The translations under genes and the position numbers were made by a program. The notes beneath the pieces were generated by a model. It was not told where the DNA came from, ran no database searches, and saw nothing but the letters and a program-made list of their open reading frames with translations. Positions 1 to 10,926 of a stretch of 64,000 nt of DNA are shown piece after piece (the first letter of the stretch is position 1; each line of letters starts with the position of its first letter). The stretch comes from Orthonyx spaldingii (lineage: Eukaryota; Chordata; Aves; Passeriformes; Orthonychidae), in contig VZTJ01005471.1 in the NCBI GenBank assembly GCA_013397795.1, positions 1,393,244 through 1,457,243 of the forward strand, given 5' to 3'.

Positions 1-39
1 CTTCCTTCCTTCCTTCCTTCCTTCCTTCCTTCCTTCCTT
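1..39. repeat. (CTTC)n microsatellite
   Basis: About ten perfect copies of a CTTC tetranucleotide run from the window edge to position 39. The array is cut by the edge, so its true length is unknown. Confidence 0.95.
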
Positions 40-1449
40 GTTTGGTTTTAATCACATTTTTTGGGCATATTTTGAACCTTCAAAGGTTTTTCTGTTTTAT
101 ACACAGAGACCTGGCTTTCTCTGCTCCTCTGGGTTTAAACTGGATCATAACACCCAGTTTTTGGGAGTGGTCCTGACACCTTCCACTCCACCAGCTGTAT
201 GCAGGAGTTTCTTCAAGCACTACTTGAAACACACATCTTCCTCCAGCTGCTGCTTTGGAAGGCCATGTTTCAGCTCAAAGCAATACCACTGTGACTTGCT
301 GTAGAGCTAGATTTAATTTTTTCTCTTTGGGTTAACTATTTCAAAGAATGTTTCCAACTCCAAGATTAAACCATGTCTTCCCACCTGCCACCACTCTGTA
401 AACATTTCAAGAAGACAGTTGACATTGAAATGATCAACAAAAATACCCACAACACAACTTGTCCTCTTAGAAAAAATCCTGAAGATAAAATGAAACAGCG
501 ATTTTATCAACTGAGGCAGAGCTTCACTAAGCCTTGTCTGTGAGTCGTTAAATGGGGATGACTTAGGAGCTCAAGGGAGACATGGCAATGTTGCTTCATT
601 CCCAAATATATAGCAATCCCTTCCTTAGCAGGTGCAAGATAAAGTGTGCAACTGAATCCAACTCTATACAATAATCTTTGCAGGCTTACCAAAAGCTGCA
701 AGCAAGGAAACCTTGCCACACTAGTGGTACTGGCTTTATCCCTTTCCAAAGGGATTAGGCTTCCTATCATCTCAACTCCCTCACTATTCTCACTGCCAGA
801 TTTCTTTCTCAAATGATATGAACATATTCACTCCACCTGTACCACCATGAGCAGCTGATGTGTTCTTCCAGTACCAGATCCTGTAAGGGCAGCATGCAGT
901 TAGCCAACCTCTTCATGGGCTACCCCTCTGAATAACTGCACCCCAAAGCTACATTCTAGTTAAGAAATACAAAAGGCACACTCAACATTTGGAGCTAACC
1001 CTTTGACTCCTTCTTTGGTTCCCTCACAGTTAGTAGCCGTCATCTCTGCTTCAATTGAAAATACATGCTCTGTCAATTTGATGAGCTAATAGAATTTTCC
1101 AAAGACCTAGATTGTATCCTTGAAGGAATTATCTGAACATCAGAGGAAAAGATTACTACAAAAAACTACACAACTTCACTTTGTTGGGTTTTTTCCTCCT
1201 TTCACTGAAACACATATAGAAAAATCATTAAGTAATGACAGCCTATATTGTAAGGAAGTAGTTTATAAAGATAAAACTTGTACATTGCAAAAACCATCAC
1301 TGGGAACAAACACTGCAGTTTTAGTGCCACATCAACAAATAAAAAACATACATGTTTACCATCCCAGAATAAATATCCAGCTCCTCCTAAAAAAATTGTG
1401 ATAATTTTTGATACCACATTCATCCCAGCACACTCATGGATTCTGTTCA
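40..1449. other. non-coding stretch, nothing recognised
   Basis: AT-rich unique-looking sequence with short chance reading frames only. It lies on the 3' side of the last recognised ARHGAP8 exon and may be a further intron or flanking DNA. No exon of the RhoGAP C-terminus is convincing here. Confidence 0.5.
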
Positions 1450-2370
1450 TGGCTGGTCACAAGTGGTGTCCCCAGGGCTCAATATTGAGGAACATCCTGT
1501 TTAATGTCTTTGTTGACGATCTGAATGAGGGGGTTAAGTGCACACGCAGTCAGTTCAGAGAAGACTCTAAGTTGGGCAGGAATGTTGATTTGGTGCAGGG
1601 CAGGAAGGCTCTGCAGAGGGATGGGCTGAGGCCAGTGGTCTGAGGTTCAACAAGACTTGAGTGCTGGGTCCTGCCCTTGGGTCAGACCAACCCCCTGCAG
1701 CTCTGAGCTGGGTCAGAGGGGCTGGAGAGCTGGGAAATGCCCTCGGGATGCTGGTGACAGTAACTATGAGCCTAGGTGTGCCCAGGTGGGCAAGAGGCCA
1801 ACGGCACCTGGGCTGTCCCAACTATGGTGTGGCCACAGGACGAGGGCAGTGACTGTCCCCTTGTGCTTGCATTGCTAAGGTCACACGTTGAGTCCCAGGA
1901 GCAGTTCTGGGCCCTCATGACAAGAAAGACATTGAGTGGCTGGAGCGTGTCCAGGGAAGAGAATGGTGCTGGGGAAGGGTCTGGAGCACCAGGAGCAGAT
2001 GAGGGAGCTGCAGGGGGCTCAGTCTGGAGAAAAGGAGGCTCAGGGGGGACAGTCTAGCTCTCTACAACTCCCTGACAGGAAGGTGCAGCCAGCTGAAGGT
2101 TGGGCTCTTCTGCCATGTCTCAAGCAAAAGGACTACAAGAAATGGCCTCAAGTTGGGCCAGTTAGAAAAAAAATTTCACTGAAAGAGTGATCAGACACTG
2201 GAATAAGTTGCCCAGGGAGGTGGTGGAGTCACCATCTCTGAAAGTGTTCCAGAGGTGTCTGGATGTGACACTTGGGACATGGTTTAGGGGTGATTACGGA
2301 GATGCTGGGTTGATGGTGGGATTCAGTCCTGAAGGTTTCTTCCAACCTTGATGATTCTGTGATTTATGGA
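1450..2370 (+). mobile_element. CR1 LINE, 5'-truncated copy (end of reverse transcriptase and 3' UTR)
   Basis: The 5' part translates to fragments of the CR1 reverse transcriptase: CPQGSILRNILFNVFVDDLN, then SQFREDSKLG and GRKALQRD, in which the usual KFADDTKLG is damaged. The rest follows the CR1 3' region as I know it: …CTGGAGCGTGTCCAG…, GTCTGGAGCACCAGGAGCAG, GCCCAGGGAGGTGGTGGAG and GGACATGGTTTAG. It ends with the terminal GATTCTGTGATTT octamer-like tail at about 2353-2365. Several internal deletions and frame breaks show it is an old, inactive copy. It is more GC-rich than its flanks. Confidence 0.92.
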
Positions 2371-5300
2371 TACCACAGGAGTGCAGCAGTCACTACATTA
2401 CCTAATGAACTTAAACTGTGAAATACAGAGGATAGAAAAAGCCAATTACTATTACGTTTTTAATATATAACGACATCATCTCTTTGATTGCTCAATTACA
2501 ATGCTGAAAGGAACTCTGCAAAACACTTTCAGAAGAAAATTACTAGATATTAAAACACCCCCACAAACCGACTGAAATTTAAGTTTCTATCATCCACTGT
2601 CAGCTACTTTGCAGACGTGCCAACTGCTTGTATCTGCCTCATGAGGCTTAGTCATCTAGTCCTTCCCAACATGCTCCATCATCTCCAGCCACCCCCAAGC
2701 TTTACTGAAGGTAATTATACTTTTCAATTGGACAAGTGGTTGAGACAAAACATTAATTCAGAGCCATTTTTTCCAGCTTGCATTTGGTTTTAAATTTGCT
2801 CCTTTGGTTAAAGATCTGAAGCACAGCTCATGGGTCCCAAACCTTGTCCATTTTCTAGTTGGTCCAGGTTTGACAATTTGAATTTGGCAAATTTTTGCAA
2901 TGGTTCTTTCAGGAAAGTCATTCACCCTTCCCCCACATCAGGCATGACTGCAGGGCCACAACTCAGCAGCAGGTAGGGAAAAGCCTCTACACACTGTCCT
3001 GCTTCTTTAGCCTTAGACTGTTATGGAAAAATACAATTATAATTTTCTACTAAATGGTTTCTGACTTCAGAACTGGGTACCTGTAATCTTCAGAGTGCTT
3101 TGCCATGTAATCTTCTTTGCAAGAAGACTACTCTGAGCCCTTTAAGTTTGCATGTGCGTTCTTAAATCCACTCCACTGCCAGTGCAATGCAGGGCCTGTG
3201 CAGCACAAGCACTTGTGCACACTCAGCTCTCCTGCAATCAACTGAGCAAGCACAGACGTGTTTCACAGGCATTATTCAGGGACTAGCTTCTGAAAACTGG
3301 TCCTTGTTTTTCCTCTTGCTCCTGGTTGCCCATTTCTGCCAAGGGACCTCAGTCCACTGCAAATCCTTCTCTTGGCAGCCAGATGCACTGCAAAGTAGAG
3401 ATGGGCTGGTTTATGCCTTTCACCACTGGGCTCATTACTGGCAAAATCACTACTAATCTAAAGTTAAAGAACTTGGACCTGTTTTAGAAATTGAAGTCTG
3501 TTACTTTTGTACAAGTTGTACTGTCTTGCTGTAGCACTCTTGGACTAGAAGGAACTGTTTCATTAAGCAAGGGGGTTGAGACTGCAGAGAAAATAGGGAT
3601 TTTTTTACTTTTTTCACAAACCTGTATCAAACTTGGAGTGTTCAATGGTGTTTGCAATTCATCCCACTTCAGGAAATTGCTATAAGTACCTCTTGCACTA
3701 CTCAAGACTTAGCTCATGGAAGAACTAAATTGCCTCTTATATATAAGGCAGAAGGTTGATGCTTGCAGGTAAAAACTAGGATTATTGTTAAACTGTTAAC
3801 ATTTGAATTGTGGAAGCTTGTGCAGCACACCAATCTGCAATGAATAGAAATCTCTAGCTCTGAGAATGTTTCATGTTCCCTAGACCTTTCCAAATGCAAA
3901 TATTCCCTGAGACATTAAGGAAGAAAACCCATGGATCAGCAACAATTGCAGATCTGAGCACTAGTATCACTTGATGCTGTGCTTGACATAACAAGGCCTA
4001 CTTAAAAATAATGCTAAATTCTGTTGCCCAATTACAGAAAATACTGTGTGGTACTTTTGCACACCTCATTAACACATCAAGTGCTCAGCTCTTAAGAAGT
4101 GCATTAAGATGATGCATCTGTTACTGGAACAAAGTCACTTACATGATTCATAACACTGAGGAGAGGTATCAGTTGCTAAAATAATAGCAAATGATGTGAG
4201 GATTTCCTTAATAGCTTTAGAGTTCAGCTAGGCAACAGTAAATGAACATGTGGGTATTATAGCAACTGCTGGTTATATTGATGTGTTTGTCCTTTACTCT
4301 TGCTTTTTGCTATTATTTTGACAGAAAAACAGTTTAAACACACTTGTTTCTGAAATACACTGTTGGCTAGAATATGGCAAACATGACTGTAGCCCAAGAA
4401 GAGCTACTGAGGGCCAGTTACCTCAGTGGTGAAAATCAGTATGATTCCCCAGACATGACTGCTGTGTTGGGCTCTTAGGGCTTTTGAAGCAGAGATCACT
4501 TGCTTTAGGTGTCAGGTATACCATGCCCCTTCATTTTAGGCACGTAGGTTTGAAAAATGCAGACTGAAAAACGCAATGCATTGGATAAGGTGGAAGGAAG
4601 GGAAATGTACAACCCTGTGAATGTATTTTTCTGCAAAGACAAACTATGCCACAAGGCTGAATGCAGAACTGCTCATAGCTGATGTTCCCCAAACCCTCAT
4701 ACTCGTGGGATTTCCAGAAATGGGTTAAAAGAAATCAGCAAATCAAAAAGTAGGACAGAAGACACGTGATTTAATTTATCCTGAAACATAAAAAAAATCC
4801 TCGCAAAATTCTTGCATTCTAAGTTTTTCATTTAACACTAGTAATGAATGGCTATTTTAAACAGGAAAATAATATTTTAAAGATTTAATATTAATTATTT
4901 TTCTGATGGCTGTTCTGAAGCTTATTGATACTTATATAATTTTCTAAAATGACATTAATTTATTTGGTATTTTAGTTGCCCAAGATTTAGACTTCAGGGA
5001 AAATAGGTGATTTCACCTATGTTTTCTCCAGCACCTAAAATTACACAACCACTATTTTCATGCCTTTTTTCACTCCAAAATAGGAAAAAAAAACCCCATA
5101 AAACTAAAATAAAAGAAACATACATTATGAGTGTGGAGCGGAGGAACAGGACTTGTACCAGTGCTAGCACAGTTCATTTAAATGTGCACAGTAGTTTTCA
5201 TGACATCTAAAGGATTTCATGGTGAAGGGATGGCCAGATCACGGCTTAGCACTGACTCGTATCACTGCTGGAGGGTTCTGTACCCCAAGTTCAGTCTACT

Positions 5301-5428
5301 GACAAGTACTGCACAACCACCTCACCAGACTATTTAAACTATTCAGTTTTCCCTTCTGTGGAGATATTTTGAATTTATAAGAGCAGATTTAGAAATAAAA
5401 CTAATTTGAGAATTTTGCCCATACTCAC
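2371..5428. other. non-coding stretch downstream of the last recognised exon
   Basis: AT-rich sequence with no recognisable exon, RNA gene or repeat family. If the gene extends left, this is intron of ARHGAP8. Confidence 0.5.
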
Positions 5429-5532
5429 CATATGGAGAAAGCATGCAAGATATTTCAGAACAACATAATTGTGTTCAGGAAGTCCTTGAATGGTTTGTTT
5501 GCATCTGGTGACTCGCAAACAGCTCTCCACAC
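5429..5532 (-). pseudogene. ARHGAP8: ARHGAP8 exon, RhoGAP helices
   Basis: The acceptor tttgatattgcag and the perfect donor GTGAGT enclose 104 bp encoding (G)VESCLRVTRCKQTIQG then LPEHNYVVLKYLACFLHM. The family segment is VESSLRVTGCRQxLxxLPEHNYVVLRYLxxFLHAVS, so this is the best-conserved exon of the locus. It runs from phase 1 to phase 0 without a stop. The next family exon (SNLACVFGLNLIWP onward) is not recognisable between here and position 1. It may lie outside the window. Confidence 0.92.
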
Positions 5533-7982
5533 CTGCAATATCAAAGTCATTTTTACTCCAAAGCATCAAAATATTACCAAGAAATAATGCCTTATTTATA
5601 TGTGCTAGAATTACTTTATATCTATCTGTAAAACTGACCATAAAATTCAGCTCTACTAACCATGACCACAGTGACAGTGAGGGTCATTCCTTTGAATGCC
5701 TCTCTCATATTTTGTATTATCATACATCTGGCTAAGACTAATGTCCAGACTATTTTCTCAAATGCAGCGAAATAGCCAAAATATTTTTTTTCCTACAGAG
5801 GACTTTCAAAGGTCTTGATTTGAATCTCATTATCTCTCCATGCACTGAATTGAAACCTCTACTCTTTATTATCTGATTTTATTCTTGCTGAGACATAGTC
5901 CTGCTCAAAATGCTATTTGACTAATCTACTAACTGAAAAGAACTCCCTTTTGTCACTCTGCAGGAAATTCCTTTGTCTTGGCAAAAAAAGGTGGCCGAGT
6001 GGCTGAGAATTTTCTACGGATTTCTAAGCAATTTTCTAGACATTTCTAAGCAAGTTCATTTCTACAGGTGGGCAAAACCAGAACTGGACCCCAAATTTCT
6101 TGCATCATCTGGACAGTCCAGGTGAAAATTACGCTGAAACTCACATTTCAAATGCTGTACCAAGGCACTCTTTTTTCCCCTCTGGGATACTGTAATTATT
6201 TTAGTACTGTAAGTTTAACACCAATTTGGAGAAAGATCTGATGACGCCTAACCTAAAGCAGCCCATTTTTGCTGCTAGTTTTTCTGCGTCCGTTGCATTT
6301 CTCTCTCTCTCTGAGAGTTCTGCCCAGGGATGTATGTGCATGCACAAAATTTCAGCATGTGAAGTGTTCTTAAAGCACTGAATTTAATGCATGAAGCTTT
6401 ACTGTGATAAACTGTGGTGACATTTTCCTACTGCAAAACTATCAGTTCCCACAAAACACACTAGTCTGTGTCCCAAGAAGTTTTTTTATCAGCCTTCGGC
6501 ACAATAAATAATGCAGGAAGTGTAGCAATACTGGATAAAAGAAATATTGCCTGCAGTTTTCATGAACAAAGGTCATGAAAGTTTTATTAACTTCTTTATG
6601 TTTATAAACTTTTAATAGAAGTTTATAAACTTTTAATAAGATTATATTTATAAGTTTATAAACTTTTAATCTTTTATGCTTATATACTTATACATACTGT
6701 ATATATATACTTATATATACTTTTATACTTATATATACTTTTATACTTAAACTTACGATCTTTTTATAAACTTCAAAGTTTTATTAATTTTTTAAGTCTG
6801 TTACTCAGGCAATTTATTTCACAGCTCCCATCAAAAAAACTTTAAAAAATTCAAATGAGACAGTAAAGGGAAAAGTTTCACTATCACATCAGACTGCTGT
6901 AAAGCAGAAATACTGTATTTTTGGGTTTTCAAGTTAAGATATGTAATAGATACATCACACACACACACAGAATGAGAAGACAGAATGAGAATTTTCAAAT
7001 CATCCCAAGACAGCTGTCTGAGATCACACCTCTTCAAAGCTTCCTTCTGCACTGTATTCACAAACAAAGTGCCTTTGCTGTGGTCCAGCTTGGCTCTCAA
7101 GCTTAAGATCTTTTAAAATCGGGGTATCAGCACAGCATCAGAAAAAGATAGCAGGCATCACCCTGCATACACACAAGAAAGCCCAAGGAGTAGTTCTTTT
7201 AAACTCCGCTTTTCAAAATATTTTGTCAAAACTGAATGCACAAGTAAACAACAATAACATGGGATTAATGTTTCACAGGCACTTTGCCAAGCAAAACCTT
7301 CCGGTGTTCCTAGGCAATGCACTGCCCTCAGATTATTTTCAGACTTGTTCACATTTTTTGGTCTCTCACAAAGTAATATCACATCCAGAAATTCAGGTCA
7401 AGATTAATTCAGTAAAAATAAGCATTTATGCATCAGTTTTACAAATTTCCCATATTCTTTCCAGTTCAGAGCAACTATCCTTAGTCCCTCAATTTCTACC
7501 ACCTTCTTGTGAACAGACCTGTTCTTCAGAACGACCTGAGATATTTTGTGAACAGATGAATCCTTGATTAGGAAAAGGCATGCGTGTGACCAGAAGCCTT
7601 CTGGGTTCCCTGCTAGCTTGGCTATAGCCTGGATGGCAAAATCTCATTCTCTGTAAGTACGTACTAACTCCCAAATATTCTGGGATCTCAGGTGTTCCAG
7701 CCCCATGAATTAAAGGGCATTATAAACTGGCATTATAAACTTCATTAGCTGCTACAGATTTTTTACAGCTCTGGTGTGACATCAAGAGATGACTTGCTAT
7801 TCAATAAGCATTAAGTGCCTGTTGCTATCTCTCAGATTTCTGTGCTAGTGCTCTTCTTATTTTATGTTACCAATGGCTTTGGTTAATTACTTGCAAGACA
7901 TTGCATTTCTGCTTCACCAACAAAACCAGCTGATGAACAAAGCCCTCACATTACTACTGGCAATGGTATGATGACAGCTTAC
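5533..7982 (-). other. ARHGAP8 intron; a conserved RhoGAP exon is expected but not found
   Basis: Between the arginine-finger exon and the LPEHNYVVL exon the family needs a segment of about 40 codons (KPVNFDDYGDIHIP… AVILKTFLRELP). Reading the minus strand I find no convincing match. The stretch holds the AT-rich palindromic array described separately, a short (CT)n at 6301-6313 and a short (AC)n near 6957-6968. Confidence 0.6.
6590..6760. repeat. AT-rich tandem and palindromic array
   Basis: The 17-mer GTTTATAAACTTTTAAT occurs at 6600-6616, 6621-6637 and 6654-6670. Its first part (AGTTTATAAACT) is a perfect palindrome. A second family of units around TTATATATACTTTTATAC follows from about 6675 to 6745. 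Such sequence can extrude cruciforms and often varies in length. Confidence 0.85.
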
Positions 7983-8060
7983 CCTGGTTTTAGAGTTTCT
8001 GTACATCTTTGATAGTCTGGATGTTGGCTGACCTCCTGAAGAGGCTGTCTGCTTGTAGTC
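7983..8060 (-). pseudogene. ARHGAP8: ARHGAP8 exon, arginine-finger segment of RhoGAP domain, with stop codon
   Basis: The acceptor ttattttcag and the donor GTAAGC enclose 78 bp reading (G)LQADSLFRRSANIQTI, KDVQKL, stop, NQ(G). The family reads GLxTEGLFRRSAxxQTVxExQxLYNQG. LFRRSA contains the catalytic arginine finger that inserts into the Rho active site, and it is kept. The tyrosine codon is now TAA (7992-7990). The neighbouring glycine of EGLFRR is serine. Both splice sites are canonical and phases fit on both sides, so the stop is not an artefact of frame choice. Confidence 0.9.
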
Positions 8061-8377
8061 CTGAAAATAAATAATTAAAAAATTAAACAACTATAAAACA
8101 ACTTTTTTTTTTAAAAAAAACTGTTTTAAGGCATTTTGGTGCAGAACATTGCTCTTTCCACCTCTCTGAAAGTCAGTGGGACTCAACACTCTGCCTGTCC
8201 ATGGTATTTTGAAATACCTGATTCTAATCTTGAGGCATTTCTGAATTATTTATCATTAATCTCCTGAAAGGTATCTATCTAACATTGTGGACTAACTAAA
8301 ATCTGACTTCATCTAGAGAAGAAAAATGTCGAAAAGGGATCTCATTTGGACCTCAGCTTTCAAGGTAAATTATTTAT

Positions 8378-8567
8378 CTGAATTATTACACAAAACAGGA
8401 TGGGGGAAAGAACTGCTGTTTTTCTTGAGACTTGTGGAACTTCTTGCTTTTTGAGGTAAAATGAGGTAAAACCTGAATTATTACACAAAACAGGATGGGG
8501 GAAAGAACTGCTGTTTTTCTTGAGACTTGTGGAACTTCTTGCTTTTTGAGGTAAAATGAGGTAAAAC
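8378..8567. repeat. perfect 95-bp tandem duplication
   Basis: Copy 1 is 8378-8472 and copy 2 is 8473-8567; reading base by base I see no difference between them. Each begins CTGAATTATTACACAAAACA and ends GAGGTAAAATGAGGTAAAAC. The complete identity implies a very recent duplication or an assembly artefact. Confidence 0.95.
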
Positions 8568-8650
8568 TCATTTCCCTCTCTCCTTCTTTCCAGTTTGTGC
8601 TGTTCCTCACACCCAGCACGTAATGTAATTTCACTCAGTCTGAATTTAGT

Positions 8651-8771
8651 GTGTGTAACTTGTGTTGGCTTAATTCAGACTGTGGGCTTAATTATGGTAG
8701 TTCTAAGATCTGGGATGTTTTTTCCCTTCAGTGTCTGAAAAGGAAGATTCAGGATTGGAGAAGGTATTTCC
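8651..8771 (+). repeat. inverted repeat, left arm
   Basis: This arm (GTGTGTAACTTGTGTTGGCT … GGAGAAGGTATTTCC) is the reverse complement, with a few mismatches, of 10826-10926. It carries an extra piece of about 18 bp (near 8672-8690) made by a small internal duplication of GGCTTAATT. The arms are separated by about 2.05 kb. Confidence 0.88.
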
Positions 8772-8787
8772 CCGCTGAATTGGACAA

Positions 8788-8849
8788 CAGTCTGAATTGG
8801 ACAGTCTGAACAGTCTGAACAGTCTGAATTCAGACAACAGTCTGAATTG
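8788..8849. repeat. CAGTCTGAA short tandem cluster
   Basis: CAGTCTGAA occurs five times between 8788 and 8849, partly as direct tandem units and partly spaced by TTGGA or TTCAGACAA. It sits immediately beside the left arm of the inverted repeat. Confidence 0.85.
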
Positions 8850-10825
8850 GAAATTCCTACTGGAAGCAGAGTAATTGAAACTATTAGCCTGTGCTGGTCT
8901 GACAAAAAGTAAAATTGCAGTTTTGAGAAGGTTGGCAGACTACCCACTGCCTTGGAGGCAGTAATGTATGTTTCTATATGTGAGTGAGGAAGACTAGATT
9001 GGCTTTTTTATTTTTTCATTGAGGTAAGTAGCCAGACTGCAGTATTTGAGTATTTCAATGAAAGTACACGTGGGTTTGTTTGCATGACCAAGAATCTTTA
9101 CTGTGTTCTGGAAACACTGAGTCATACATTAATGACGGATACTCAATCATCCTTGCAAATTCATCCAGGTTGCAGGTGTATTTTATACATGAAAAATCAG
9201 TAAATAATAACAAAATTCCTTAATGAACCCATCATTTAGTATTGTTCACATGAATTTAGGTCAGTATACTAAAAGAACTGATAACATGCCACTGAAGGAC
9301 ATTTTCATAGACAAGTTTCAGGGTCTTTTGCCAAGGACCTCAAGCTCTACTTGAAAGCACTCCACTTACTAAATTTAGATGTTTGGCTGGAGTTCAGCTG
9401 AATACAGCTCCTAGTTACTTCCTCGGAATACATGCCCTTGCCTGTGGAATTGAATATTAAAATTTTAGCCCATGCACTCAGTCCTGGAAGGAATATGACA
9501 TCTCAAACTACCATATCTAAGCTTCTTAACATGTGTGGCTACTAAAGGAACCAAATAATTATAATGTATTTGACCCCTGGCTTTACCCTTCCTCAGATTG
9601 TGCTTCACTTAAATAAAATTACAGCAAATAACATCACTGTGCTAAAACTGTTCCATTAGATTTATAGTACAACCTGTCTAAAGACATGGTTTGGGAAGTG
9701 GCAGCTGGGAACTGCTGGCTCATCAAGGCGCTGTCCTCAGCAATTGTTTCCCGAGAATTTGTGGAATTTTATGCTGGCTGTCAGTGGATTAGTGGTGTTC
9801 TGTACAAACAACTCTTTCAGAAAATGGATTATCCTTAAACACTTCCAATTTGGTTTGCAGGAATTGGGTTAATAATTAATGTTTTTATCTGCTGTGAATC
9901 TCGCTGTAAGGACAACAATGTAATAAATATCAATTTTTAACAGGTTTATGCCTTTATTGGCTAAGCTTTCAAGAATCTTATTAAAGACATCTGTAGCACA
10001 GACAACAGCTGTACTTGCCTGGCCCTGCATCCCATCAATGTTACTGTAATGGCACATAACACTAAGCTCTTGCTCATTATGTTTTTTGAGGAGGAAAAGC
10101 AACTTTAATCTTCATCTGCAAAAAGCTGGGATACAGGCAATATCTGTGCTTCTTTCAGAACTCATTTACCAGGCCAGCTGAAACTGAATCAATACACAGC
10201 AATTTATTTGATCACAAGTGGCAACAAGCCAAATACCAAAGAAAATACCCCCAGTGCTTTTTACATTTGTGGGCAACCCAGCCAAATGACAGAATACATA
10301 ATTAAGTGCAGGTTAGTAAAATTCTTAGGGAAAAAGAAAAAGCCATATTCTCCTTCTATAGTAAATGAACTGCAACAACAGGAGTCACCTTTTTTTTTTT
10401 CTTTTTGTATAGGATGCTCAGACCAGAAAATAAGAAATTAAAGCAATTCTCAAATCAATCTAGGGTTCTAACTTCAGTCTCTGTTAAATGGAAATATGAG
10501 TCAACAGCAATTATGCTCTTGATGGGGGTAAACAATGAGCCTGGGTACACTGATGAACTGGGCTATACATGAACTGAAAAGGACACTTTGCTGTAGAAGT
10601 TTGTAAATCTATTAATTGCTCTCAGTGCTCTCTGTGTTTAAGCTGGGCAGGAGTTTCTCAAATCCATGATTTGAGAGATGGAATTTCCCATGTCACACAA
10701 CCTGAACAGCATTACATACGCCCCCAACAAGGGTCTCATAACAAGCAATGGGAAGGAAGAAAGGGACCTGACACTTCTCACTGGATATTCCATTGTGATG
10801 GGTAAGCACACAGCCTTATAAGCCT

Positions 10826-10926
10826 GGAAATACCTTCTCCAATCCTGAATCTTCCTTTTCAGACACTGGAGAGAAAACACCCTGGATCTTAGAACTACTA
10901 TAATTAAGTCAACACAAGTTACACAC
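10826..10926 (-). repeat. inverted repeat, right arm
   Basis: The reverse complement reads GGTGTGTAACTTGTGTTGAC … GGTATTTCC and matches the left arm at 8651-8771. Similarity ends abruptly on both sides, so the unit is about 100 bp. I do not recognise it as a named repeat family. Confidence 0.88.

Noticed and set aside
313..510. Minus-strand open stretch with …CLLEMFTEWW…, resembling the NMFTELL segment at the end of the RhoGAP domain
   Set aside because: The match is a few residues, the spacing to the SCVVG piece is wrong for the family, and no splice sites support it.
1278..2190. Plus-strand reading frames up to 121 codons
   Set aside because: They are fragments of the CR1 LINE, not a host gene.
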